The notes beneath the pieces are model-generated. The model worked only from the letters and a program-made list of their open reading frames with translations. It did no database searches and was not told the origin of the DNA. A stretch of 64,000 nucleotides of DNA from Ephemerocybe angulata. Lineage: Eukaryota > Basidiomycota > Agaricomycetes > Agaricales > Psathyrellaceae. Position 1 is the stretch's first letter, and the number at the start of each line of letters is the position of its first letter. A program made the translations under genes and the position numbers. Positions 44,942-54,516 of the stretch are shown piece after piece. The DNA lies in the NCBI GenBank assembly GCA_013368325.1, contig JAACJK010000069.1, forward strand, positions 181,608 to 245,607. The letters are read 5' to 3'.

Positions 44942-47900
44942 ATGTCACACCCTCTCATATGGCCGAGCAAATCCTTCTTCTATGCTATTGGGAACACCAG
45001 CGCTGTCTCTGTGACCATGGATCTCTCGCCTGACGAGCCAGCGCGTATCCTGTTGCTTGGATGTGGTGATCCGCGCAATGTTTTGTACACCATATATACC
45101 GATGGTACTGGCGGTATGTCCATCGAATCGGATTTCTCTCTAACGAGACTGACCGATCTCCTCTAGCCACTCGGCCCCTTGACTTTACGTGCTGCGATAT
45201 TGAACCAGCTGTCCTTGGTATGCATATCGCTTGCGGATGTGTTTATCACTAACAGCCCAACGACTCTATCACAGCCAGAAATGTACTCCTGTTCACTCTC
45301 ATAACAGACGGACGACACTCGGAGGACTCGATCTGGAACATATTCTTTCACTTTCGTTTGGACGCGAAGGCCCATACCCTCCTCATCGAGCAATCCAAGA
45401 AGCTCATCGATCTATCCGAGAATCCGAAGACATGGAGAGAGTCTGCCTATGGTAGCTCGCTCAAGATGGCCACCGATTACACCTTGTCTGAAGTCAGGCG
45501 CCATTGGGAGCTGTACATAGGGATGCAAGACCTCCCCGCCGCCCGTCGCAAGGCCCTCGACGCCATGTTCACCGCGCAGGGGAAGGAAAACGCCCAGCAG
45601 GGGCGCTGCAGCACGGTTACCCGCTCCCTGGGACCACTCATCGGACATCCCTCGACATCCGCCATCTATGACTCCTTGAAGACGTATTGGAAGACCGGAA
45701 CGACGTTCATCGACGAGAAAAGCATCAGTCAAGCATCGATTTTGAACCCAACCTTCGTCTACTCGATCGCCGGCGAAGGATGTTCCGTCCACTACGGCAC
45801 CGATCCCCTCATCCCATTCCACCTCGCACCAGTATTCGCCAACAGCAAGCCACCGTCGTTCAGTGACATCGTCAAAGCCGTGAAGGCACAGTTTTCTGAC
45901 TGGTGCTCCGCGTACCGGACTGCTTTGTCATCCCCCACTCCCCCAATCGTCAGATCCTTCTTGGGCGAAGCGACAGCCACTTGCCATGCCCTGGGAACTT
46001 TCGCGAGTAGCGGTGTGCTCTCCGCTGGGATCCCAGTGGCCCAGTGGAAAACGCAGCTTATCCAGCTCAACCGATGGGAATACGTCGATGGGCCCCAGCC
46101 GGCCCCATGCAGCTTCAACGCCATACACACATCGAACCTCGAAGATCACATTGGCCTGCTGAACGTTCTCATTCCCGCTATCCCACTTCTTTCTCCTGGT
46201 CCGTCGAGTGTTCTGTACACCGAATCCTTGCTTTCCCTCGGCACAGACCCGACCAAGGAGTTCGTCGAGCACCTCAAGGCGGACATAACGATCATAGGCC
46301 TGCTGTTCGGTATCTCCCCAGTGGACTACCTCTGTGGATTCACCACTCGTAGCAACATGCACGAACTGATGCACCTGGGCACCGAGTCGAAGAACAAGAC
46401 GAAGAGCAAGGCTGAACAGATTGGGAACATCGGGCAGTATCAGCAGCTTGTGACTTGGAAGTCACCGGTGTCGGGGGACCCCGTCGCAGCTCTTTTGCAA
46501 GTCCCACCCCCGTTGTACGACGCCTATCAGATGGCCACATTCTTCTACGACTTGTATCAGTCCCTCTTCGCGAAGGAGTCGGCGATGAACTTCTGGCAAC
46601 AGCATTCCAACCCGAAAGACTATTTGAAAGCTGTGGGTGCGTCCAACATCACGGCACATTACACGAGAGAAGCGTTCGTTCTCTTCGTCAAGCTTATCAA
46701 GGATCGACTCCAGCCCTCCGATATCGAATGGTCTTCCACCATCCAAAGGTTCGACGGCCGCCTCCTGGACACCTGGTCCGGCCAAAACATGGAGACGATG
46801 CACTACCAGGACCTTTGCGGTCAGCTGCATCGATATGGCCTATATAAGGCCCAGTCCTTCACTCCCCCCGCCAGAAAGATAGGCCCGTTCGCAGTATGGC
46901 CCACCGTCCCCGACTTGATTCGGATCGTTCTGGTCGTCCCGCGAAGCGCACTTCATGTCCTGGAATCATCCAGCCCGGAAGAGGTCGGCACGCCTCCGCT
47001 GCACTGCGACATACATGGCCAGAACTGCTCAAACCTCTTCACTTCCGTCCACGCTGCGTTCGGACGTGCCATACCGATGGGAACGAAGCAGAACCCCCAG
47101 GTGAAGTTTGAAGAGGATGTGAAAGGTTGGAAGGGAAAATCATCGCTTGTGCTGTCCTTCACCGCACCCTCGTATCTCATCACCGAGCTCGAGCATCCAG
47201 CGAGCTTGGAGGTGGCTTTCGGCGTCAAGAACACCCCCGCGGCGTGTGCGACGCTTATTCAGAAGCTCGGGATCCGGCTTCACGTTTATTCTGCAAAGCT
47301 CATGGACTCAAGCCAGGTGTTTATCCTCCCGGAGCCGCCCCTGCCCGCTCGGCGTCTCCGAACGGGACGGGCATCCACATCTCCGACAGCCGCTCTGTCG
47401 ACTGCATTGGCGCAAATAGGTGAAGCTGAACGATCGGTTCTCGAGTTCGACGATGACTGTGAAGGTGCTCTATCCTTGGCTATACGGGTCAATGTGACGG
47501 ACGAGGCATCGCTCAAGCTCTTTTCATCGGATGGAAGCAAGGTTGTCCCAGAAATAGAGCAGATGTCCGCCTGTGTGGTTAGGATCAAGCTTGGAGAGCG
47601 TGCGCAAGATATTGCATTCCCATTCCCTGTCATAGGTAGCCAGAATCGCCTTCGCCTCGCTCGGAAGTCGCGCTATATTGAGGTGAGCCCATCTTAACCA
47701 TGTCGCGGCGACAAAGTCTGATTAGTTTGCATTTGAATTTTTAAGGTGATCGTGCCGACTTCAAGGTCCTTCGTGGCCGATGGCATGAAGTACAACCCAT
47801 ATCCTGTCATGAAGAAAGACAACACCCTCGTTGCATGGAGCCTTCACCACGTCAATCTCTCCCGGATGCCCGTCGTCAACCTCAACGCCAAAGGCCTGGC

Positions 47901-48669
47901 TCGCTGGCTAGATTCCCATCTGGGCTCGATGATGTCGGCCCGCGAGCGCAAGCTGCGAAGGAAACACAAGCACGACGCATTGATGTTCATTAAAGATACC
48001 ATCCACTCTATCATGGTCAAGGCCTCCGGCGTTCAGCCAGTCAGTGGGGCGACAGGATCAGGCCGCAGCTCATTGTTCAGCCTCGTCGACGAGAAGACCA
48101 ACAACAGCGACACCATCATCTTCATCAGCGACCTCCGTTTCGATCTGGCCTCTCACACTGTCGTGTGTGACGGCTTTGTCGTCCCATTCCTAGAAGCGGT
48201 CGAGAAGCCATTTGCAAAGCTGATTCATCAGGGAGGACTCTGCTCCGTCCCGGTGTTTGAAGGCGAGATGCAGGGATGGAAGCAGCTCCTCCCCGCCTTT
48301 GTCGAGCGGTGCCGTTCGTCGTGGACTCACGGCCCCAACTGCGAGTACACGGCGCACGGTAAGATTCCGCTCACGGAGGATATGGAGGCGAACCCGCTCT
48401 GCAGCTGCGGGCAGGGCAAGGACGTCGATGGGATGCTCAAGATGCCGCTTTGGAAGCCCTTCGCGCCCTATGCCACCAGGATTGCGATGTCTCCCTTGTT
48501 TGCGGTGTCGTACTTGGAGAGGGTGCAGCCGAAGCTGAAGAAGTGCAGTATGTGCAGGAAGAAAGGAGAGGGTTATAAGTCTTGCTCGGGGTGCAAGAAG
48601 GTGCGTTATTGCTCTAGTGGGTGTCAGAAGAAGGATTGGAAATCGCATAAGCCGAAGTGCAAGGCTTGA
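44942..48669 (+). CDS. DUF4470 plus MYND zinc-finger protein 2
   Basis: Predicted join, plus strand: 44942-45113, 45167-45217, 45275-47682, 47746-48669 (1184 aa). It is a paralogue of the minus-strand gene at 38357-42102 over its full length. Examples are the start WPSKSFFYAIGNTSAVSVTM, DFTCCDIEPAVL, the large exon from RNVLLFTLITDG to RKSRYIE, and the final exon VIVPTSRSFVADGMKYNPYP. The MYND finger is intact (CSMCRKKGEGYKSCSGCKK, YC, CQKKDWKSHKPKC). Exon number, phases and first-exon lengths are the same. Together with its partner it brackets the Hym1/Mo25 gene in an inverted arrangement. Its function is unknown; protein-protein interaction through the MYND finger is the likely role. Confidence 0.87.
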
Positions 48670-48843
48670 GGTTAGCGTCCGAGTCATTCGCTGGGTAGCT
48701 GCGCTTCGCATTGTTCTAATTCCAAACCTTCTTCAGCCACTCTTTCTCTTTTGTGCTCCTCCTTACGGGAGTTGAAATGTACTGTACTACATCCTTTTGA
48801 TACTGGTATACACAATGTCCGATTGGAAGGCTTCACATGTCCA

Positions 48844-49788
48844 TCAGGACTGCCGCAGTCTCTCCAAATGACTCCCCCAATCAAACGGCGGGGACAACTC
48901 TGAGTAGCCCTGGACTTCGTCTCGTAACAACGGCTGAAGCAATCCTCTGACCTCCTCTGCTAGTTTTGCATCACGGACGTCCAGCTTCTCCAAATCTTTC
49001 AAAGCGAGTTCCCTCTCTTCTGCAGTCAAGGGCCTCTCCCTCTCTCTGTTCACCGCCTCAGCAACCTTGAGCTGCAACCTGCCTCCTTCAACCTTCTCGT
49101 CTGAGTAAGCCACCATGTTGCCCCTTCTGACGACCAGAACCCGGTCGACGAAGTCCACTTCATTGAGCCACTCTGCTACGCTCACAAGTCCCCGATAGGA
49201 ATCGTCGTGAATTTTCACTGGAGTGAGTCGTCCTGGTAACCTCCCACTACCTGCCTCAGGTAACTTCTCGTGAAACCGATGCAGGATGCCCAGCCTACTC
49301 AATGCTGCGGGCACCGCCATAATGACGACCTCGACGCGGTACCCCGCCTCCCCAAACATCTGCGCCAACTCCCGAAAGTCTTCTGGCTGCCGGCACGCGC
49401 TCTCGAGGAGCATGTCGAGCTTCCGAGAAATGGCTTCGGCGGATGCCATAGCGAGCCACTTCCGCCCGTCGGGCCTCGTGGCGGGCGATGCGTGCTCGGG
49501 GTGGTCAGAGGCTAGCAGTGAGAAGTAGGCTGGATGATAAGCTTTGTAGGCGTCGGCGATCAAGTGTGCGGGCATATGGTGGTTCGCCATTGCAGAAAGG
49601 ATAGCGGGCGTGGTGCGGGTTTTGCCAGCGCCTGTTTGGCCGACGATGAGGATGACGAGGGGTCGCTTCCTGCCAGGGTGTGGGGCAAGCGTTGGGGGCA
49701 GGTCATCAGGGACGATCTCTGTCTTGAAGATGCGGCACGACTCCGAATGCGAGAGGACATGGTGAGCGAGGTCTGGCGGAGGCGGCAT
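48844..49788 (-). CDS. zeta-toxin-domain P-loop kinase
   Basis: A single uninterrupted minus-strand frame of 314 aa starting MPPPPDLAHH. Walker A GQTGAGKT is at residues 50-57. IADAYKAYHP follows, matching the family's conserved Asp-aromatic-Lys-x-x-His-Pro substrate motif, then ATRPDGRKW. A later Arg/Lys-rich half extends the protein beyond the bacterial core. Zeta toxins are kinases that phosphorylate UDP-N-acetylglucosamine in bacteria; fungal members are common, generally lack an epsilon antitoxin, and their substrate is not settled. No antitoxin-like gene is adjacent; the nearest gene is the convergent MYND gene 2, 174 bases away. Bacterial-like domain and no introns are compatible with old horizontal transfer, which cannot be proven here. 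Confidence 0.85.
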   Translation of the reverse strand: MPPPPDLAHHVLSHSESCRIFKTEIVPDDLPPTLAPHPGRKRPLVILIVGQTGAGKTRTTPAILSAMANHHMPAHLIADAYKAYHPAYFSLLASDHPEHASPATRPDGRKWLAMASAEAISRKLDMLLESACRQPEDFRELAQMFGEAGYRVEVVIMAVPAALSRLGILHRFHEKLPEAGSGRLPGRLTPVKIHDDSYRGLVSVAEWLNEVDFVDRVLVVRRGNMVAYSDEKVEGGRLQLKVAEAVNRERERPLTAEERELALKDLEKLDVRDAKLAEEVRGLLQPLLRDEVQGYSELSPPFDWGSHLERLRQS

Positions 49789-51069
49789 TTTGTGTTGGGG
49801 GCTGCAGAAAGCTCAAAAGTGAAAACCAATTGACGAGATTCCCTTGAGCCCAGCGAGTCGATGCCAAAAGTGGGTGATTCTGCTCTTCTTATGCAGTGCA
49901 GTGGACGTGGTCCCGTGGGCGATGTAGACTTTTCTTCCGTTATCACTTCGCGTCACGTCGCCACCTTTACCCATACTCTGGTTGCATTTGGCTTGAGCAG
50001 ACCCCATGGCCTAAAAATGTGAACCGAAAGGTTCTCCTCAATATCGCCACTCCTTGAAATCCCAGTGGAGTTATTGGTGCTGCGTCCATGTGGTCTGTTA
50101 GGTGGCGGTGGAATCCAACCGAAGTAAATCGAGTCTGTGATTATACACCTGGATTCTTGTTCCTCTTATTTCTGTCAACAATCCTGACCATGTTTCGCAA
50201 GCAAATAATTCTCAGTGTTGCCTTTAAAGTTGTTTGAACGTAAACTAGCTGCTCTCACTGGTTCGGGCTTGCGCGCTTCTCTGCGGTTCTTTAAGCGCCC
50301 ACCCGGGCCCACCATCAGGGCCGACCTTGCTGGCGTTTTAGCAGGTTGAAGGTCAAGGTTTCAGAATCGTATTTGCACTGGCCATCTGGGGCTTCAACGA
50401 CACCTGCTTTCTGCCAGTCTTTCTTGATTTGGTCTTCCTACCACTAACGACTCGCCTTTTCAATTGATATCTATAGACATTGAGCTCACTGCGAGACCGA
50501 TCTAGACTTCGGGGGTTCGGATAAGCCCCAACAATGCCGGGCCTGGGTGGGGAGGTAAGCATGTGCGATTTGCTCCAGTGCCTGAAGTCGAAACGGAACT
50601 CTGGTGAATGTTACTCACCTGTTGCCTGGGATGAGAACGTCAACCCTTCACTCTCAGTCACACAGGGGTCGAAAGTGCGGGATACTTTGATTTGAAGAAA
50701 AGAAAAGACAGGATTCCAGCTACACAAAGAATGACAACATCCCTCTACTAAAGTACATCAAAAGGGTATGGGGTAACCTACTCGTACAACGGCATTTGCC
50801 TTCACGGGGTATGTATGAGGGTATCGGGCTTGAATGTAAGTGTGATATACATAGCAGAGCGAGGGAAAGCAGAGTCTGTCCGTGGACCTTTGGTTGTTAT
50901 TTGTCTCCGTCGAATGCAGGATGATAGTGATTTATCCCGAAGCGAGGGAGGAAAGCCGAGGCAAAGCTGAGGGTGAGGTTAAGAGACGAGACTATGCCAC
51001 AGAGAGAAAGGGAAGGGGTAAGCACGAGAGCGAGCTGTGTGCATAAGAACGAAATACTCACCAGTTGCT
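49789..51069. other. intergenic region with GGGCGCTTAA motif
   Basis: No gene is supported. The recurrent motif occurs at 50291-50300 on the minus strand (TTAAGCGCCC on plus), followed by a GC-rich 'acccgggcccacc'. The rightmost 350 bases probably hold the 3'UTR of the membrane protein gene, including a donor-like GTGAGT just after its stop. Confidence 0.45.
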
Positions 51070-51627
51070 TCATTTCGATGCGACAGTCTTCTTGCTCTTG
51101 GGAGCAGCAGCAGCAGCCTTCGCAAGCTCCCCATCCCACCTGCCCGCCAGAACGTACAACGAGAAAGCAGCGCAGACCTCCAGACCCAGCGAAATCCAGA
51201 CCTCCTCCGGCACGGCTTTCTGGTTCACAACAACATACGCCGAGCGAGCTGCAGCAGCAGCCCACGCAACGGACGTCGCATACGACCTCGTCACAACCTC
51301 CTTCTCCACAATCCACGTCTGGTCCTCAGCCGTCGCGCCCGGCTTCTTCGAGGGGGTATAATCCTGGTGCCCCATCTCCACGGGGAAGAGGAACGCGAGC
51401 GTCCACAGCGAGATGGCGGTCGAGGAGAGGAAGAGGAGGCTGAATTTGGTGAGGGTGATGGAGGTCCAGATGTTGTAGGCGGAGAAGAAGACGGCGGCGA
51501 TGAGGAGGATGCGCATTTGCTTGATGTGTTGGGGGACGGGGGGTGGCCGGAAGGAGGCGCGCTGCGCGGCGATGAGCTCGGCTCGTGTGGGGGTGGCGGT
51601 GACGGTCATGGTCGCGGTGGCAGTCAT
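51070..51627 (-). CDS. small integral membrane protein, unrecognised
   Basis: A single minus-strand frame of 185 aa (start MTATATMTVTATPTRAELIA; later Met residues are possible starts). Hydrophobic segments: ILLIAAVFFSAYNIWTSITL at about 40-59, LLFLSSTAISLWTLAFLFPV at about 63-82, SLGLEVCAAFSLYVLAG at about 146-162, and a weaker Ala-rich SVAWAAAAARSAYVVV around 118-133. The end is Lys/Ala-rich (AAAAPKSKKTVASK), which may face the cytosol. It is probably a conserved basidiomycete protein of the endomembrane system, but I cannot name the family. The upstream 150 bases are A/G-rich on the plus strand, that is CT-rich on the coding strand, as is common before fungal starts. Confidence 0.72.
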   Translation of the reverse strand: MTATATMTVTATPTRAELIAAQRASFRPPPVPQHIKQMRILLIAAVFFSAYNIWTSITLTKFSLLFLSSTAISLWTLAFLFPVEMGHQDYTPSKKPGATAEDQTWIVEKEVVTRSYATSVAWAAAAARSAYVVVNQKAVPEEVWISLGLEVCAAFSLYVLAGRWDGELAKAAAAAPKSKKTVASK

Positions 51628-52940
51628 TCAGTAACGGGGAAATGTGAGGGAGTGGGTGTCGGCCGGTGGGTGAGAGCGAAAGAAAGGTCTTCAAGACTTC
51701 GAGAAAGGAAGGAGGAGGTAGCGAGGAAGAAAGGAGAGATGAAGGAGCGACGGGTAGGGGGACGGGGAAGAAAGAACGAACAGAGTAGATGAGGGGATGG
51801 CGCCAGAATTGCACGCGAGGTTTTGTAACTTTCGCGGGATCTGTCCCCTATCTTGAATCTCCTTCCGGTGTTCTGATGTCGCTGGGCCTCGGGGTACGCC
51901 CCTATTGGGTTTAATAAACCGGGGTGGTTGCTGGTGGTTGTGACCTGTTCACTTACGACCTTCGTCGTCGCCCACGTCTGGGCCGTGCGGCGTGCTCTAG
52001 AAGTTCCCAGCGGTGGCAGGCGGTGGAAGGTTTGCCTCCAGCTACCGTTGGAGCCAACGAAATACCGCCGGCGTCAGGCTTCGAAGTGTGCCGTCCTTCT
52101 CAGGTGAGCTAAAGGCGTAGACTGTTGGCTGCCAGCCGAAAGATCCTGGAAGAAAGATCTTCGTCTCAGCTGCGCTGCGCTGCACTGCCTAGCGTTGATG
52201 AGGCTGTTGTAATAGCGATAGTAGTGCAGGTACACGTCTTCGTGGTAGAACCTGCCAGGTGTTAGTCAGAGGAGCTAGGAAGAGGAGGAGGAGGAGGTGA
52301 GCGCCCAGACCGACCTCAATTGCCGCCTATGCTTGCTGAACACACTGACCAGAGCTTCTTGACTAAAGCACCGAGGAAGCTCGAGGAAGATTGTCAAAAG
52401 AAAGCCGCACTTCCATCATCCGATTCACCGGGTTGAACACGAGATCAGAAAACAGATAACCGACAAACCGGATGATGGTCCACACGCACCTAACCGGGAA
52501 GGATGATGGTCATCCTCACCGGCGAGGATGATTATGTAAGATGTAAAAAGTGATGCCTGCACCCTTTTTGGCTATGCCCGCTCAATAGGCCATACCTTGG
52601 CCTTTGCCCTTTCTGCTATATCCTGTCGCAGGTGGGCCAATGCTTGGCTCAATCGCGTACCATACTGTCAAATGGTCTGTAGGTGTATCCCACTGGGTCC
52701 TTTCCGTCTAGAATCCCATCCCAGCAGTACTTCACGATGAGATGAGTGCGCTCCCATCCATCCCTCAGCAAAGCTTCCGGTGACCGTGGACACCTCGAAT
52801 ACTTCCTTAAACACTCATCCAAAGTTCGGTGCATCTGTAGACATAGCTGCATGTGTAGACATGGCATGCTGGATTGAGCTCCCGGTTATCCAGGTGATAC
52901 GGTCCACGATACGGACCACCTCCGCAGTGTTTCTACAAGC
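51628..52940. other. no gene supported
   Basis: It holds the promoter of the membrane protein gene and then DNA without a convincing coding signal. Short strings related to the downstream tandem array (gtagacatag) appear from about 52830. Confidence 0.45.
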
Positions 52941-53815
52941 AACGGCGCTAAGGGCGCCGTCTATCGGGCCTGCGATGTCTCTACAACCAACGGAAGGCGC
53001 GTCCTCGATCCTCCCATCACCGATGTTTCTGCCGACATTGGACGCTCATTATCCGGGCTGCATTCCCTCCATAAGCGCGCGACACCCTTACGCTGCTTCA
53101 GTAGATATAGGGCGCCGTCTATCGAGCCTGCGATGTCTCTACAACCAATGGTCGGTGCGTTCTCCATCCTCGCTTCAGCAATGCATCTGCTGACATTGGG
53201 CGGCGGTTTCGCTGCTGCATTTCCTCCACAACCACGCGAAGCCCCGATGTTTCCACAACCAACGGAGGGTGCGTTCTGGATCCTCCTATCAGCAATGTTT
53301 CTGCCAACATTGGACGCGCATTACCCGGGCTGCATTCCCTCCATAAGCGCGCGACGCCTTTACAGCGCTTCAGTAGACATAGGGCGCCGTCTATCGGTCC
53401 TGCGATGTCTCTACAACCAACGGAAGGTGCGTTCTCGATCCTCCTATCACCGATGCTTCTCCTGACAATGGACGCTCATTTTCTGGGCTGCATTCCCTCC
53501 ATAAGCGCGCGACGCATTTACAGCGCTTCAGTAGACATAGGGCGCCGTCTATCGGGCCTGCGATGTCTCTACAACCAACGGAAGGTGCGTTCTCGATTCT
53601 CCCATCACCGATGCCTCTCCTGACAATGGACGCTCATTTTCCGGGCTGCATTCCCTCCATAAGCGCGTGACGCCCTTACACTGCTTCAGTAGACATAGGG
53701 CGGCATCTATCGGGCCTGCGATGTCTCTACAACCAACGGAGGGTGCGTTCTCCATCCTCCCATCGCCGATGCTTCTGCTGACATTGGACACTCCAGTTTT
53801 TCATTTGTGTCTCCT
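52941..53815. repeat. 158-bp tandem repeat array
   Basis: Units begin GGGCGCCGTCTATCG at 52952, 53110, 53382, 53540 and 53698. The spacing is 158 bases, except for one unit between 53110 and 53382 that has an extra partial copy (272 bases). Each unit carries CTACAACCAACGGA, TGACATTGGACGC, GGGCTGCATTCCCTCCATAA and GCTTCAGTAGACATA. The unit is not a multiple of three, so the long open frames on both strands change frame from unit to unit and are probably not translated as one protein. Confidence 0.9.
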
Positions 53816-54261
53816 CCACAACATCGAATCCAACCAACTTTTTAAGAAAGCGCTGCCGGAGGTGGCAGCTCGCGAGATGGTTAGGTTTTCGACCCTGAGA
53901 CCTATCAAGCGTCGGAGTCCTTGATATCGGCTGGGATGCAGGTCAACCGATGGACGTTGACACCACTTAGATGCAACCCCCGCTAATCGAGTTTCGCGGT
54001 TCTCCACCAATGGTACGGTGTCTTATCTGTGCGAGACCGTGGTAGTTTCCCTCATAGTTTAACAAGCCCATCCGTGACGGCAAATGGAATGTTGTTGGGA
54101 AGAAGCTCTGCAGGACGACCGAAGGATGCCATTGGGGCGTGATCAATCTTGCACCAACGAAGTTACACTCACAGCAAATCCAACAACATTGCATGGCCTT
54201 CCAAAAGTGTGCAACTGACCTAGGTAGGTAGCCATCGGGCTCCGTCGATTCTCAGCGCGAA
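53816..54261. other. spacer between array and its outlying unit
   Basis: No gene is seen. It separates the main array from a lone partial unit. Confidence 0.4.
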
Positions 54262-54365
54262 GCCGATGTCTCTACAACCAACGGAGGGTGCGTCCTCAAT
54301 CCTCCCATCAGCAATGCTTCTGCTGACATTGGACACTCCAGTTTCTCATTTGTACCTCCTCCCCA
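54262..54365. repeat. detached partial unit of the 158-bp repeat
   Basis: The stretch from 'gatgtctctacaaccaacgg' to 'ctgacattggacactccagt' and the following bases match the last unit of the main array (53720-53830), including its diverged 3' end with 'tttctcatttgt'. So the array end was duplicated or split by the 450-base spacer. Confidence 0.75.
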
Positions 54366-54516
54366 ATCGAACATCAGCCCTTCTATGCCTCTGGAGACAT
54401 AGGTCCCTGAGTATTGAGCTTGCGTTCGTTCACCTCCGTGGATCGTCAGATCACTGCTTCTGTAAACATAACTACTGGCCTCACAAATTGATAGGGCAGT
54501 TAAGCCACCATAAATG

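Noticed and set aside
52941..53815. Long open frames in the 158-bp array as a repeat protein
   Set aside because: The unit is 158 bases, so the frame shifts at every repeat. Frames are equally open on both strands, which points to low stop density rather than coding.
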